Positions 33,597 to 43,705 of a stretch of 64,000 nucleotides of DNA are shown piece after piece; the first letter of the stretch is position 1, and each line of letters begins with the position of its first letter. The notes under the pieces were generated by a model. It ran no database searches and was not told the DNA's origin. It saw only the letters and a list, made by a program, of their open reading frames with translations. The position numbers and the translations under genes are program-made. The stretch comes from Lichenibacterium ramalinae (GTDB taxonomy: Bacteria > Pseudomonadota > Alphaproteobacteria > Rhizobiales > Beijerinckiaceae), in NCBI RefSeq assembly GCF_004137085.1, contig NZ_QYBC01000017.1, forward strand, positions 84,680 to 148,679. The letters run 5' to 3'.

Positions 33597-34544
33597 TCAG
33601 TTGATCTCGGCCGCGAAGGCTGCGACGGGGGAGAAGGCGCCGAAATCGGCGAAGCCGGAGGCGACCGGAGCCGGGGCCTCGACGAAGCTGTAGGCGGTGC
33701 GGTCGGCGAACAGGGCCTGGAGCACCAGGAAGTTCATCTTGTGGCCGGGGCAGAAGGCCGAGTAGCGGCCCAGGATGGGCGCGCCGGCGAGGGCGAGGTC
33801 GCCGACGGCGTCGAGCATCTTGTGCGACACGAATTCGTCGCTGGAACGCAGACCCTCGGGGTTGAGGATGCGGTCGTCGTCCACCGCGACGGAATTCTCG
33901 AGGGAGGACCCGAGGGCGAAGCCGAGCTTCCAGAGCCGCTCGACGTCGCGCAGCAGCCCGAAGGTGCGGGCCCGGGAGATTTCGCGGCGGAAGGAGGTCG
34001 GCGTCAGATCCACCACCTTGCGGTGGCGGCCGATGGCTTCGACCGGATAGTCGATCTCGACATCGAGCGAGAAGCCGCCGTCGGCCGGGCGCAGCTCCGA
34101 GAAGGACCGGCCGTGCTCGATGCGGACCGTCTTCAGGATCTTGAGGAAGCGGCGCGGGGCCGAGAGCGACCGAAGGCCGACCTTGTCGATGGCGGCCACG
34201 AAGGAGGCCGAGGAGCCGTCCATGATGGGCACTTCGGGTCCGTCGACCTCGATGAGTGCGTTGTCGACGCCGAGGCCCGCCAGGGCGGCGAGCAGGTGCT
34301 CGACGGTGGAGACGGAGCCGAGCGACACGTCGCCCAGCACGGTGCAGAGGTCGGTCGCCGAAACGCGGGACCACTTGGCCTCGATGCGCCGGGTGGCACC
34401 GTCGGGGAGGTTTGTGCGGAGGAAGACGATGCCGCTGTCGGGCGCGGCGGGATGCAGGATCAGGGTGACGGGAGCATTCGAATGGACGCCGTTGCCGGTG
34501 AGGACACACCGTTTGCGCAGGGTCGTCTGCTTCGGAAACTTCAT
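33597..34544 (-). CDS. lpxC: UDP-3-O-acyl-N-acetylglucosamine deacetylase
   Basis: Protein of 315 residues, a little over the usual 305. It is the zinc enzyme for the committed step of lipid A synthesis. Zinc and catalytic motifs are STVEHLLAALAGLGVDNA (His), FVSHKMLDAVGDLALAG (HKxxDxxGD) and CPGHKMNFLVL (general acid His). The ATG at 34544 is used, with GGAG upstream; a frame 20 codons longer lacks the conserved start. It follows ftsZ but a strong hairpin (34842-34867) lies between them, so separate transcription is likely. Confidence 0.96.
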   Translation of the reverse strand: MKFPKQTTLRKRCVLTGNGVHSNAPVTLILHPAAPDSGIVFLRTNLPDGATRRIEAKWSRVSATDLCTVLGDVSLGSVSTVEHLLAALAGLGVDNALIEVDGPEVPIMDGSSASFVAAIDKVGLRSLSAPRRFLKILKTVRIEHGRSFSELRPADGGFSLDVEIDYPVEAIGRHRKVVDLTPTSFRREISRARTFGLLRDVERLWKLGFALGSSLENSVAVDDDRILNPEGLRSSDEFVSHKMLDAVGDLALAGAPILGRYSAFCPGHKMNFLVLQALFADRTAYSFVEAPAPVASGFADFGAFSPVAAFAAEIN

Positions 34545-34841
34545 GCCACTCCGCTCCACTCCACTGGACCCCGGGTCCGGACCCGGCGCGACGCCGCGCC
34601 TCAACTCCGCCGTAGGGTCGGCTCCGATTCGTCGCCCGCCAGGGGCGCATCATGCGGAGCTCCACGCCTCCCGCGCCGTCGGGCATCGCCCGGGTCGCGC
34701 GGTTCGGCCGCCGTTGACCATGACCCTACGCGGGGAGCCGAGGCGCGCCAAATCACTCTTTCTTACGGTCTGTTACAAAAGCCCGGCGGGTTTTCGGAAA
34801 AAGCCGCGGGGCTGAAATCACAGCCGATACAAACACTTGAA

Positions 34842-34867
34842 GCCGCCGCCCGGGATCGGGCGGCGGC
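34842..34867 (-). terminator. Hairpin after ftsZ, probable terminator
   Basis: Perfect 11-bp stem (GCCGCCGCCCG / CGGGCGGCGGC) with a four-base loop, 27 bp after the ftsZ stop. On the minus strand it is followed by TTCAAGTGTTTG, which is only moderately T-rich. It marks the likely end of the dcw transcript. Confidence 0.6.
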
Positions 34868-34893
34868 GTTTGGCGACCGGAACCGCGGGGGCG

Positions 34894-36690
34894 TCAGTTG
34901 GACTGGCGGCGCAGGAAGGCCGGGATCTCCAGCTGGTCGTCGTCGAAGGCGCGGGCCGGGGGAAGGGCACGGCCGTGCTGGTCGGTCGGGCCGCCGGCGT
35001 GACGCGGGCTCGGCTGCAGGTTCGGCCGCTTGGCGTAGTCGCCCTGGGGTGCCTGCGGGGCACGGGGCGCGTGACCCTGCGGGGCATGGCCCTGCGGGGC
35101 GTGCTGGGGCGGCTGGCCGTAGGGCATGGGGGCCTGCGGCAGCCGGGGGGCCGGCATGGGGGCGGCGGGCTGGCGCTGCGGGGCGGCGGCCGCCACCTCG
35201 TCCTGGCGGCTCATGCCGAAGGAGGCGAGGCGCTCCAGCAGCGTGCGGCGCTTGGTATCGGAGCCGCCGTGCATCTCGGGGGCGCCCTGCTCGCCGCGCT
35301 GGGCGCGGATCTGCTGCTGCACGGGCAGCGGCAGGTCCTCGATCTGCGGCATGCGCTGGGGCCGCTGGGGCTGCTGGGCCGCCGGCGGGATGAAGGGGCC
35401 GGCGTCGTGGTAGTCGTGCCGAGCCGGCTCCGGGGCGGGCGGGGGGGCGTAGCTGTTGCCCTTGGGGGCGGCGACCGGCTTGATCTCCACGTCGCCCGCC
35501 ACCTGCGCCTGGGGGGCGTAGCCGGCGTTCGGGGCGACGAAGTTCTGCGGCACCACGAAATGGTGCTGGGCGGGGGGCGCCGACGGCGCGGCCTCGTAGG
35601 CGGCCGGCTCCGACGTCATCACCGGGCGGGAGATGGCCTCCTGGCGCGCGGCGCTCTGGGCGCGGAGCTTCTGGGCGACTTCGGCGATGCGCGATTCGCC
35701 GGAGTTCAGGTCCTTGGCGCCGAGCGGCTGGTCGATGCCGGTGGCCACGACCGAGACCCGCACGATGCCGTCGAGGTTCGAATCGAAGGTGGCGCCAAGG
35801 ATGATGTTGGCGTCCTCGTCGACCTCCTGGCGGATGCGGCTCGCCGCCTCGTCGACCTCGTAGAGGGTGAGGTCGTTGCCGCCCGTGATGGAGATGAGGA
35901 GGCCGCGGGCGCCCTTCATCGAGACTTCGTCGAGCAGCGGGTTGGCGATGGCGGCCTCGGCGGCCAGGATGGCGCGCTTGTCGCCCGAAGCCTCGCCCGT
36001 GCCCATCATGGCCTTGCCCATCTCGCGCATGATGGCGCGGACGTCGGCGAAGTCGAGGTTGATCAGGCCTTCCTTGACCATGAGGTCGGTGATGCAGGCC
36101 ACGCCCGAATACAGGACCTGGTCGGCCATCGAGAAGGCGTCGGCGAAGGTCGTGCGCTCGTTGGCGACGCGGAACAGGTTTTGGTTCGGGATGCAGATCA
36201 GCGTGTCGACGCTCTTCTGCAGCTCGTTGATGCCGGCCTCGGCGACGCGGGCGCGGCGCGCGCCCTCGAACTGGAACGGCTTGGTGACGACGCCGACGGT
36301 GAGGATGCCCATGTCGCGCGCCGTGCGGGCGATGACGGGCGCGGCGCCGGTGCCGGTGCCGCCGCCCATGCCGGCGGTGACGAAGCACATGTGGGCGCCG
36401 GCGAGGTGATCGCGGATCTCCTCGATGGCCTCTTCGGCGGCCGCCCGGCCCACCTCGGGCTGCGAGCCGGCGCCGAGCCCCTCGGTGACCTGCAGGCCCA
36501 TCTGGATGATGCGCTCGGCCTTGGACGAGGTCAGGGCCTGGGCGTCGGTGTTGGCCACGATGAAGTCGACCCCGACGAGGCCCGACACGATCATGTTGTT
36601 GACCGCGTTGCCGCCGGCGCCGCCGACGCCGCAGACCATGATGCGGGGCTTGAGTTCGCGCAGTTCGGGCATCTTCAGGTTGATCGTCAT
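34894..36690 (-). CDS. ftsZ: Cell division protein FtsZ
   Basis: Protein of 598 residues. The GTPase core is about residues 1-320, with [13 protein letters not shown], the tubulin signature [10 protein letters not shown] and the T7 loop region [11 protein letters not shown] long variable linker rich in Pro, Gln and Ala follows (about 330-580), then the C-terminal peptide [12 protein letters not shown] that binds FtsA. Long linkers of this kind are normal in Hyphomicrobiales. The start at 36690 has AGAGG upstream; an in-frame ATG 12 codons earlier lacks conservation. It forms the Z-ring. The 190 bp before it hold a hairpin and TTAA-rich motifs. Confidence 0.97.
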   Translation of the reverse strand: MTINLKMPELRELKPRIMVCGVGGAGGNAVNNMIVSGLVGVDFIVANTDAQALTSSKAERIIQMGLQVTEGLGAGSQPEVGRAAAEEAIEEIRDHLAGAHMCFVTAGMGGGTGTGAAPVIARTARDMGILTVGVVTKPFQFEGARRARVAEAGINELQKSVDTLICIPNQNLFRVANERTTFADAFSMADQVLYSGVACITDLMVKEGLINLDFADVRAIMREMGKAMMGTGEASGDKRAILAAEAAIANPLLDEVSMKGARGLLISITGGNDLTLYEVDEAASRIRQEVDEDANIILGATFDSNLDGIVRVSVVATGIDQPLGAKDLNSGESRIAEVAQKLRAQSAARQEAISRPVMTSEPAAYEAAPSAPPAQHHFVVPQNFVAPNAGYAPQAQVAGDVEIKPVAAPKGNSYAPPPAPEPARHDYHDAGPFIPPAAQQPQRPQRMPQIEDLPLPVQQQIRAQRGEQGAPEMHGGSDTKRRTLLERLASFGMSRQDEVAAAAPQRQPAAPMPAPRLPQAPMPYGQPPQHAPQGHAPQGHAPRAPQAPQGDYAKRPNLQPSPRHAGGPTDQHGRALPPARAFDDDQLEIPAFLRRQSN

Positions 36691-36784
36691 GGTGTGGCCT
36701 CTCATGTCCCCTCGGGCCGCTCGCATCGGCCCTGAATGTGCCTGTTGCCGCTACCGGGCCGCCGCCGCTGTCCGGAGATTGTCG

Positions 36785-36830
36785 TCAAACCCTTAACAAA
36801 TCCCTTACGGTTAACGCCTTTGCGTTAACT
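36785..36830 (-). promoter_or_regulatory. TTAA-rich, CtrA-like region upstream of ftsZ
   Basis: A small AT-rich island in an otherwise very GC-rich region has three TTAA elements and a perfect palindrome at 36810-36829 (GTTAACGC, four bases, GCGTTAAC). CtrA recognises TTAA-N7-TTAA, with TTAACC-like half-sites. Spacings here are not exact, so this is a candidate operator only, but ftsZ is a known CtrA target in Caulobacter. Confidence 0.4.
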
Positions 36831-36842
36831 CCTCCCGCCTCG

Positions 36843-36875
36843 CCGGGCGCCTCCCTCGTGGAGGGGGGCGCCCGG
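36843..36875 (-). other. Strong stem-loop between ftsA and ftsZ
   Basis: Five bases after the ftsA stop, a 9-bp perfect stem (CCGGGCGCC / GGCGCCCGG), one mismatch, then a further 5-bp stem (CCCTC / GAGGG) close on a three-base loop. There is no T-tract on the minus strand. It probably stabilises the ftsA mRNA end or dampens read-through, so that ftsZ is set by its own promoter. Confidence 0.65.
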
Positions 36876-36880
36876 ACAGG

Positions 36881-38197
36881 TTAAAAGCTGTCCTTCAGCC
36901 AGCGGCTCACGCGCGCCATGTAGCCGTCGGTGCCGGTCGCCTGCAGCGGCACGTCGCGCCGCGGCTCGAAATGCTCGATGCTGGCCACCTGCGGGTAGAT
37001 CAGCAGCCCGACGCTGGCGGCGAAGGCGGGGCTCTTGGCCGATTCCGGCAGCCCCTGGATGCCCAGGGGACGGCCGATGCGCACCTGGGGCGACAGGATG
37101 CGCCGGGCCGCCTCGGCCATGCCGGTCAGCTGGCAGGCGCCGCCCGTCAGTACCAGGCGGCGCCCGGCATGGGCCGGGAAGCCGGCGGCGTTCAGCCGGT
37201 CGCGCACGAGCTCGAGGATCTCCTCGACCCGGGGCCGGATGATGCGCACGAGATGCGACTTCGGCATGTGGTTCGGGTGGTCGTGCTCGTCCCCCACCTG
37301 CGGCACCGCGATGGTTTCGCGCTCGTCCGACGCCGACACGATGCAGGTCCCGTGCAGGGTCTTCAGCCGCTCGGCATCGCTGAGCCGCGTCGTCAAACCG
37401 CGGGCGATGTCGGTGGTGACGTGGTTCCCGCCCACCGCCACGGCGTCGACGTGGGCGAGGTGCCCGCCCGCGAAGACGCCGACCGAGGTCGTGCCGCCCC
37501 CCATGTCGATCAGCGCGACGTCGAGCTCGGCCTCGTCGTCGGCCAGGACGGAAAGGCCGGCCGAATAGGGCGTCGCCACCAGGGCGTCGACCTGCAGGTG
37601 GCAGCGCTCGATCACCAGCATGAGGTTGCGGGCCGCGGCGGCGTCGCAGCCCACCACGTGCATGTCGGCGCCGAGTTCGTCGCCGATCATGCCCTTGGGG
37701 TCGCGGATCTGGCGCGTGCGGTCGAGCGAGAACCCCGTCGGCAGCGAATGCAGCACGGCCCGGCCCTGGCGCGCCATGGTGGCGCAGGAGGCTTCGAGCA
37801 CCCGGTGCACGTCGTAGTCCGACACGGCCTTGCCGCCCACCGCCACCTTGGCGTTGTAGTGCTGCGAGGACAGGCGCCCGCCCGTGATGTTGACGATGAC
37901 GGAGCCGACCTCGACGCCCGCCATGCGCTCGGCCGCGTCCACGGCGAGGCGGATGGCGTTCTCGGCCTCCTCCATGTCCACCACCGCGCCGCCCTTGATG
38001 CCGCGGGAGCGCTGGTGGCCGATGCCGAGGATGCGGCAGCGGTGGGTGCGGCCGGGCAGCGTGTCGGAGGCTTCGGCCGGGTTCAGCTTGGCGATCAGGC
38101 AGGCGATCTTGGACGTGCCGATGTCGAGCACGCACAGGATGGCGCTGCGGCGCGCCGAAAGGGGGCGCATGCGCCGGGGCATCAGGCGGTTGCTCAT
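36881..38197 (-). CDS. ftsA: Cell division protein FtsA
   Basis: Protein of 438 residues, an actin-like ATPase that ties FtsZ to the membrane. Phosphate 1 loop ILCVLDIGTSKIACLIAKL lies near residue 20 and phosphate 2 region LIDMGGGTTSVGVF in the middle. VLTGGACQLTGMAEAA is the adenosine motif. The end, VSRWLKDSF, is the amphipathic membrane-targeting helix. The ATG at 38197 overlaps the ftsQ stop as ATGA. Confidence 0.96.
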   Translation of the reverse strand: MSNRLMPRRMRPLSARRSAILCVLDIGTSKIACLIAKLNPAEASDTLPGRTHRCRILGIGHQRSRGIKGGAVVDMEEAENAIRLAVDAAERMAGVEVGSVIVNITGGRLSSQHYNAKVAVGGKAVSDYDVHRVLEASCATMARQGRAVLHSLPTGFSLDRTRQIRDPKGMIGDELGADMHVVGCDAAAARNLMLVIERCHLQVDALVATPYSAGLSVLADDEAELDVALIDMGGGTTSVGVFAGGHLAHVDAVAVGGNHVTTDIARGLTTRLSDAERLKTLHGTCIVSASDERETIAVPQVGDEHDHPNHMPKSHLVRIIRPRVEEILELVRDRLNAAGFPAHAGRRLVLTGGACQLTGMAEAARRILSPQVRIGRPLGIQGLPESAKSPAFAASVGLLIYPQVASIEHFEPRRDVPLQATGTDGYMARVSRWLKDSF

Positions 38198-39174
38198 GCC
38201 GGGTCAGCCTTGTGCTTGGGACGTTTCGCCAGCATGGCGGCGCGCTGCGCCGCGGCATCCTCGCTGAGCCGCGCCGTGAGGCGGCCGGGGATGCGCAGGT
38301 CGACCGACAGGACGTCCTTTTCGAGGATGTGGGATTGGCGCTCGATGTCGGCGAGGCGCTTCAACGTGTCGACGGCGTCGAGTTCCGGCAGCTGCACCTC
38401 GACGCCCGAGGTCATCTGCAGGGTCCAGCGCCGCTGGCCCACGAAGATGCCGGCCCGGACCTTGTCGCGCAGCTCGCCGGCCGCCGCCAGCAGCGCCTGG
38501 AACTCGCCGACGCGCGTGTTGGCGCCGTCGCCCACCACGAAGGGCAGGGCGTTGAACCGGTCGTCGCGCACGGCATCGATCGGGGTGCCGTCGGTCGATA
38601 CCAGGCTCAGCTGGCCGTCCTTCTGCCACACGGCGGCGGCGTCGCGCTCGGTGACGGCGATGTGGAGGTCGTTGGGGAACAGCTTGCGCACCGAAACGTC
38701 CTGCACGAGCGCCACGGACTTCAGGCGGTCGCGCAGCGCGCCCGGGTCGAGCAGCGCCAGCGAGTTGCGGCCGCTCACGCCCCCGTCGCGCAGGATCTCG
38801 CCCGGCGTCAGGGACTTCAGGCCCGAGATCGTCACGGCGTCGATGGAGAAGCCCAGGGCCTTGGCGACGAGGTCGGCCGGCGCGCCGTTCTCGGCCACGA
38901 AGGTCGCGTATTGGCCGTTGCGAACGGCGCCGTAGAGGGCCGTGCCGCCGAGCAGCGCCAGGACCAGAAGGGTGCCGAGCCCCGGCAGGGGGCGGCGGCG
39001 CGGCTCGGCGGCGGCGCGCTGCAGGCGCCGCCGCTTCCGGACGGGCGCCGCCTGGATGGGGCGGGCCGTGCCGGCGAGCAGGGAGAAGGGGCTGACGATG
39101 CGGGACCGGGCGCCCTCCGGCAGGCCGAAGCCGGCCTCGCTCACCGTTCGCAGGAGGCGTCCTCCACCATCCAT
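38194..39174 (-). CDS. ftsQ: Cell division protein FtsQ
   Basis: Protein of 326 residues. A basic cytoplasmic tail of about 65 residues is followed by one membrane helix (LGTLLVLALLGGTALYGAV), a POTRA domain (AVTISGLKSLTPGEIL, then RNSLALLDPGALRDRL) and the FtsQ C-terminal domain (VERDAAA-like VTERDAAAVWQ). It links FtsK to FtsB/L/I at the septum. Its start lies 34 bp inside the ddl 3' end; later starts are possible but the tail is typical of Hyphomicrobiales. Confidence 0.92.
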   Translation of the reverse strand: MDGGGRLLRTVSEAGFGLPEGARSRIVSPFSLLAGTARPIQAAPVRKRRRLQRAAAEPRRRPLPGLGTLLVLALLGGTALYGAVRNGQYATFVAENGAPADLVAKALGFSIDAVTISGLKSLTPGEILRDGGVSGRNSLALLDPGALRDRLKSVALVQDVSVRKLFPNDLHIAVTERDAAAVWQKDGQLSLVSTDGTPIDAVRDDRFNALPFVVGDGANTRVGEFQALLAAAGELRDKVRAGIFVGQRRWTLQMTSGVEVQLPELDAVDTLKRLADIERQSHILEKDVLSVDLRIPGRLTARLSEDAAAQRAAMLAKRPKHKADPA

Positions 39175-40064
39175 CGTACAAGCCCACCAAACGAGTACCC
39201 GGCGTCAGCCGCCATCTCGGGGACCAGCGACGTCTCGGTCATGCCGGGCTGCGTATTGACCTCCAGCACGACGAGTTGCCCGCTGCCCTCGGGGCGGTCG
39301 TCGTACCGGAAGTCCGTCCGGCTCACCCCGCGGCAGCCGAGAGCCGCATGGGCCCGCAACGCCAACTCTTGGACATGTTGGTAAACATTTTCCTTCAAAT
39401 CCGCCGGAAGCACGTGAATCGACCCGCCGGGGGCGTATTTGGCGTCGTAGTCGTAGAAGACGTGGTCGTCGGCCTTGATGTCGATGACGGCCGTCGGCTT
39501 GCCGGCGATGACCGCGCAGGTCAGCTCCCGTCCCGCCACGAAGGTTTCGGCCAGCAGGGCGTCGCCGTGGGCCCAATCGGGCCGGCCGATCTCCTGCGGC
39601 GGGTGGCTGCGGTCGGCCCGCACGATGACGACGCCGACCGAGGAGCCCTCGTTGACGGGCTTCAACACGTAGGGGGGCGGCAGGACGTGGCGTTTGGCGG
39701 CCTCGTGCCGGTCCACCACCAGCCCGTGCGCCACCGGGATGCCCGCCGCCGCCATGACGAGCTTGGCCTTGTCCTTCTGCATGGCCAGCGCCGAAGCCAG
39801 CACGCCCGAATGCGTGTAGGGGACGCGCATGACCTCCAGGATGCCCTGGATGGTGCCGTCCTCGCCGACGCGGCCGTGCAGGGCGTTGAACGCGACGTCG
39901 GGCTTGAGGCGGCCCAGCACGTCGGCGATGTCGCGCGCGACGTCGACGCGGGTGACGCGGAAGCCCTCGCCCTCGAGGGCCCGCGCGCAGGCCTCGCCCG
40001 ACCGCAGCGAGACTTCGCGTTCGGCGGACCAGCCGCCCATCAGGACTGCGACGTGTTGGCTCAT
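39141..40064 (-). CDS. ddl: D-alanine--D-alanine ligase
   Basis: Protein of 307 residues of the short DdlB type. It makes D-Ala-D-Ala for MurF. VAVLMGGWSAEREVSLRSG, FNALHGRVGEDGTIQG, VLKPVNEGSSVGV, and VLEVNTQPGMTETSLVPEMA (ATP-grasp metal ligands) are all present. The start at 40064 has CGGAG upstream. A 189-bp gap separates it from murB and contains a TTAACCAT motif, so ddl-ftsQ-ftsA may have their own promoter. Confidence 0.96.
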   Translation of the reverse strand: MSQHVAVLMGGWSAEREVSLRSGEACARALEGEGFRVTRVDVARDIADVLGRLKPDVAFNALHGRVGEDGTIQGILEVMRVPYTHSGVLASALAMQKDKAKLVMAAAGIPVAHGLVVDRHEAAKRHVLPPPYVLKPVNEGSSVGVVIVRADRSHPPQEIGRPDWAHGDALLAETFVAGRELTCAVIAGKPTAVIDIKADDHVFYDYDAKYAPGGSIHVLPADLKENVYQHVQELALRAHAALGCRGVSRTDFRYDDRPEGSGQLVVLEVNTQPGMTETSLVPEMAADAGYSFGGLVRWMVEDASCER

Positions 40065-40158
40065 CGGCTCCGTTCCGGCGTGAGGGGGCGCGATGCCGGC
40101 GGCGGCGCGCCACGCGCGCGGCCCCCCGGCACCGTGAACCCCGAGTCCGCGATCCGGC

Positions 40159-40166
40159 ATGGTTAA
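40159..40166 (-). promoter_or_regulatory. CtrA-like half-site upstream of ddl
   Basis: TTAACCAT on the minus strand, 95 bp before the ddl start, in a short AT-richer patch that also has a TTTAAGATTT stretch on the same strand. It equals the half-site reported for CtrA, but a single 8-mer is weak evidence. Confidence 0.3.
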
Positions 40167-40253
40167 CGCCGAGATGGTTTCCGAAATCTTAAAGGCGGGG
40201 CGGGCGATTGCCGGCCGCTCCGATGCCGCGAGCGTCCCGGTGCGCCCGGTGCC

Positions 40254-41171
40254 TCACGCGACCCTCGGCACGCCGAGCCGCTTGATCTCCCATTCGAGGC
40301 TCGTGCCGCTGTGCTGGCGCACGCGCCGCCGCACCTCCTCGCCGAGCGCCTCGATGTCGCCCGCGCTGGCCTTGCCGCGGTTGATGAGGAAGTTGCAGTG
40401 CATCTCCGACATCTGGGCGTCGCCGACCGCGAGCCCCCGGCAACCCGCCGCGTCGATCAGCTGCCAGGCCTTGCCGCCGGGCGGGTTCTTGAAGGTCGAG
40501 CCGCCGGTCTTCTCGCGGATCGGCTGCGACGCTTCGCGGGCCGCCGTGATGCGATCCATCTCGGCCTGGATGGCGGCGGGCTCGCCCGGCCGTCCCTGGA
40601 ACAGGGCTTCGGTGAAGACGATGGACGCCGGTGCCGCGCAATGGCGGTAGGTGAAGCCCATGGCGTCCCGGTCGAAGACCCGCAGGCTCCCGTCGCGGTC
40701 GACGCCGCGAGCCGACACCAGCACGTCCGTGGTTTCGCCGCCGTGGGCGCCGGCGTTCATGCGCAGCGCGCCCCCGATCGAGCCCGGGATGCCGCGGAAG
40801 AAGGCGAGGCCGTCGATGGCGGCATCGGCGGCGGCGCGGGCGACCTTGACGTCCGGCACGGCGGCGCCGGCCCGCACGCGGTGCCCGGCCTCGATGGCGA
40901 TGGAGCCGAAGCCGCGCCCGAGCTTGACCACCACGCCGGGCACGCCGCCGTCGCGCAGGATGACGTTGGAGCCGAGGCCCAGCGCCGTCACCGGGACTTC
41001 GGCCGGGATGCGGGCGAGCGCGTAGGCGAGGTCGGCCTCGTCGGCCGGCACCAGCAGCACTTCGGCGGGTCCGCCGACGCGGAACCAGCTCAGGGCCGCG
41101 AGGCTGTCGCCGGCCGTCAGGCGGCCGCGCAGCTCGGGCAGGCGGGGGCGGAGGTCGTCGGCGAGGCTCAC
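40254..41171 (-). CDS. murB: UDP-N-acetylmuramate dehydrogenase
   Basis: Protein of 305 residues, a type IIa MurB flavoprotein that reduces UDP-GlcNAc-enolpyruvate. FAD region [16 protein letters not shown] and [33 protein letters not shown]; the C-terminal [21 protein letters not shown] with the catalytic Ser. The GTG start at 41171 overlaps the murC stop (GTGA). The last gene of the tight mraZ-murB run. Confidence 0.95.
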   Translation of the reverse strand: MSLADDLRPRLPELRGRLTAGDSLAALSWFRVGGPAEVLLVPADEADLAYALARIPAEVPVTALGLGSNVILRDGGVPGVVVKLGRGFGSIAIEAGHRVRAGAAVPDVKVARAAADAAIDGLAFFRGIPGSIGGALRMNAGAHGGETTDVLVSARGVDRDGSLRVFDRDAMGFTYRHCAAPASIVFTEALFQGRPGEPAAIQAEMDRITAAREASQPIREKTGGSTFKNPPGGKAWQLIDAAGCRGLAVGDAQMSEMHCNFLINRGKASAGDIEALGEEVRRRVRQHSGTSLEWEIKRLGVPRVA

Positions 41172-42577
41172 GCGACGTCCCCCGCGGCGAGCTCGCCCGG
41201 CAGCGCATAGGCCCATTGGGTGATGTTGCCGGCCCCGAGGCACACCACGTAGTCGCCGGGTTTCGCCAGGGTCCGCACCACGCCGGCGAGCGCCGCCGGC
41301 CCCTCGAGCGCCACGACGTTGCGGTGGCCGTGCGCCTTGACGGCGGCCGCCAGACCGTCGCGGTCCATGCCGGCGATGGGCTGCTCGCCGGCCGGGTAGA
41401 CGTCCGCCACGATGACGACGTCGGCGTCGTTGAAGCAGGTCGCGAAGTCGTTGAACAGCGATTGTAGCCGCGTGTAGCGGTGCGGCTGCACCACGGCGAT
41501 GACCTGGGCGCGCGTCGAGGCCCGGGCGGCCCGCAGCACGGCGGCGATCTCCACCGGGTGATGGCCGTAGTCGTCGAAGATGGCGGCGCCGTTCCATTCG
41601 CCGACGCGGGTGAAGCGGCGCTTCACGCCGCCGAAGCCGCTCAGCGCGTCGCGGATCGTGTCGATGGGCACGCCGAGCTCCATCGCCACCGCGATGGCGG
41701 CCGTGGCGTTCATGGCGTTGTGGTGGCCGGGCATCGGCATGACCACGTCCTCGATGTAGCGGGCCGAGGCCGTCTTGCGGTCGCGCACCAGGACGTTGAA
41801 GCGCGATACTCCGCCCTTGAGGTCGATGTCGAGCAGCCGCACGTCCGCCTGCGGATTCTCGCCGTAGGTGACGACGCGCCGGTCCTCGATGCGGCCCACC
41901 AGCTCCTGCACGACGGGATGGTCGAGGCACATCACGGCGAACCCGTAGAAGGGCAGGTTCTCGACCAGGGTGCGGAAGGCCTCCTTGATGGCGTCGAAGG
42001 TCTTGAAGTGGTCGAGGTGCTCGGGGTCGATGTTGGTGATCACCGCCACATCGGCGGGGAGCTTCAGGAAGGTGCCGTCGCTCTCGTCGGCCTCCACCAC
42101 CATCCATTCGCCCTCGCCGCGGCGGGCGTTGGTGCCGTAGGCGTTGATGATGCCGCCGTTGATGACCGTGGGGTCGAAGCCGCCCGCGTCGAGCAGGGTG
42201 GCGACCAGCGAGGTCGTGGTGGTCTTGCCGTGGGTCCCGGCCACCGCCACGCATTGGCGCAGGCGCATCAGTTCGGCCAGCATCTCGGCGCGGCGCACGA
42301 CGGGGATGCGGCGCTCCCGGGCGGCGGCGAGTTCGGGGTTGTCGCGGCGGATGGCGGTCGACACCACCACGACCTCGGCGTCCCCGAGGTTCTCGGCCCT
42401 CTGGCCGACCGCGACCGGGATGCCCTTCTCGCGCAGGCGCTGCACGTTGGCGCCCTCGGCCGCGTCCGAGCCCTGGACCTTGTAGCCCAGCGTGTTCAGC
42501 ACCTCGGCGATGCCCGACATGCCGATGCCGCCGATCCCGACGAAGTGGATGGGGCCGAGCTCGCGCGGCAGTTTCAT
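41168..42577 (-). CDS. murC: UDP-N-acetylmuramate--L-alanine ligase
   Basis: Protein of 469 residues. First amino-acid ligase of peptidoglycan precursor synthesis. [18 protein letters not shown] near the start is the UDP-binding Rossmann motif of Mur[17 protein letters not shown] the ATP P-loop, and [14 protein letters not shown] the third-domain signature that tells MurC from the other Mur ligases. It is 12 bp after murG and overlaps murB. Confidence 0.97.
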   Translation of the reverse strand: MKLPRELGPIHFVGIGGIGMSGIAEVLNTLGYKVQGSDAAEGANVQRLREKGIPVAVGQRAENLGDAEVVVVSTAIRRDNPELAAARERRIPVVRRAEMLAELMRLRQCVAVAGTHGKTTTTSLVATLLDAGGFDPTVINGGIINAYGTNARRGEGEWMVVEADESDGTFLKLPADVAVITNIDPEHLDHFKTFDAIKEAFRTLVENLPFYGFAVMCLDHPVVQELVGRIEDRRVVTYGENPQADVRLLDIDLKGGVSRFNVLVRDRKTASARYIEDVVMPMPGHHNAMNATAAIAVAMELGVPIDTIRDALSGFGGVKRRFTRVGEWNGAAIFDDYGHHPVEIAAVLRAARASTRAQVIAVVQPHRYTRLQSLFNDFATCFNDADVVIVADVYPAGEQPIAGMDRDGLAAAVKAHGHRNVVALEGPAALAGVVRTLAKPGDYVVCLGAGNITQWAYALPGELAAGDVA

Positions 42578-42589
42578 GCGTATCGGTCC

Positions 42590-43705
42590 CTAAACATTGC
42601 CCTCCGCCACGGCGAGGACGAGGTCGGCCAGGCGCTCGGCGGCGTCCGGGCGTCCGCCGTGGCGCGCCGCATCGGCGCGCACGAGCAGTTCCGCGGGGTC
42701 GTTCAACACGCGCGAGAGCTCTTCCGCAAGCCATTCGGGCGTGAACAGCGGCTGTTCGCACACCACGGCGGCGCCGCTCGCCGCCAGCACGGCGGCGTTG
42801 GCGGCCTGGTCCTGGTCGAGCGCATGCGGGAAGGGCACCAGCACGGCGGCGCGGCCGATCACGGCGAGTTCGCTGACCGTCGAGGCGCCGGCGCGGGCCA
42901 CGACGAGGTGGGCCTCCGCCATGCGGTCGGGCAGGTCGGCGAAGAACGGCATCACCTCGGCGGCGAGGCCGAGCCCGTCGTAGGTCTGGCGCACCCGCGC
43001 CTCGTCCTCGCCCCGTGCCTGCTGGACGATGCGGAGCCGCGCCCGCGCGTCGCCGTCGAGCAGCGCCACGGCGGCCGGCACGATGTCGGACATCACGCGG
43101 GCCCCCTGCGACCCGCCCGTGACGAGCAGCGAGATGGCGCCGCCCTGCATCAGGTCCGGCATGGCGCGGCCCGAGGCCGCCACGACCGAGGGCCGGACCG
43201 GGTTGCCGGTGAAGCTCGCCTTGGCGGCGATGGAATCCGGCACCCGGCCGAGGCCGGGAAAGCCCGTGGCGATGCGCGTCGCCCGGTTGGCCACGAAGCG
43301 GTTGGCCTTGCCCATCACGGCATTCTGCTCGTGCAGCACGATCGGGGCCGAGCGGATGGAGGCCGCCACGATGGGCGGCACCGTCGGATAGCCGCCGAAG
43401 CCCACCACGACGGCGGGCCGGATGCGCCCGATCAGGCGCCAGGCCGCCAGCACGCCGCGCGACAGCTGCCCGGCCGCCGCCGCCTTGGCGACGGGCGAGC
43501 CGCCCCGCGGCGTCGCCGAGGGCACGGCGTGGAGGGCGCGGGCCGGGAAGTCCACCCCGTAGCGCAGGGCGCGGTCGTCCGTCATGAGTTCGACCGGAAC
43601 GCCGCGGGCCGCGAGGGCGCGGGCCAGGGCCTCGGCCGGGAAGAGGTGGCCTCCCGTGCCGCCGGCGGCGAGCAGGACGGGCCGGTCCCCCGACGGCGCC
43701 GTCAC
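42590..43705 (-). CDS. murG: UDP-N-acetylglucosamine--lipid pyrophosphoryl-MurNAc-pentapeptide transferase
   Basis: Protein of 371 residues. It adds GlcNAc to lipid I to give lipid II on the inner membrane face. G-loop 1 is [18 protein letters not shown], with [37 protein letters not shown] (G-loop 3) and [13 protein letters not shown]. The GTG start at 43705 overlaps the ftsW stop as GTGA, which fixes it; upstream frame belongs to ftsW shadow. Confidence 0.96.
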   Translation of the reverse strand: MTAPSGDRPVLLAAGGTGGHLFPAEALARALAARGVPVELMTDDRALRYGVDFPARALHAVPSATPRGGSPVAKAAAAGQLSRGVLAAWRLIGRIRPAVVVGFGGYPTVPPIVAASIRSAPIVLHEQNAVMGKANRFVANRATRIATGFPGLGRVPDSIAAKASFTGNPVRPSVVAASGRAMPDLMQGGAISLLVTGGSQGARVMSDIVPAAVALLDGDARARLRIVQQARGEDEARVRQTYDGLGLAAEVMPFFADLPDRMAEAHLVVARAGASTVSELAVIGRAAVLVPFPHALDQDQAANAAVLAASGAAVVCEQPLFTPEWLAEELSRVLNDPAELLVRADAARHGGRPDAAERLADLVLAVAEGNV

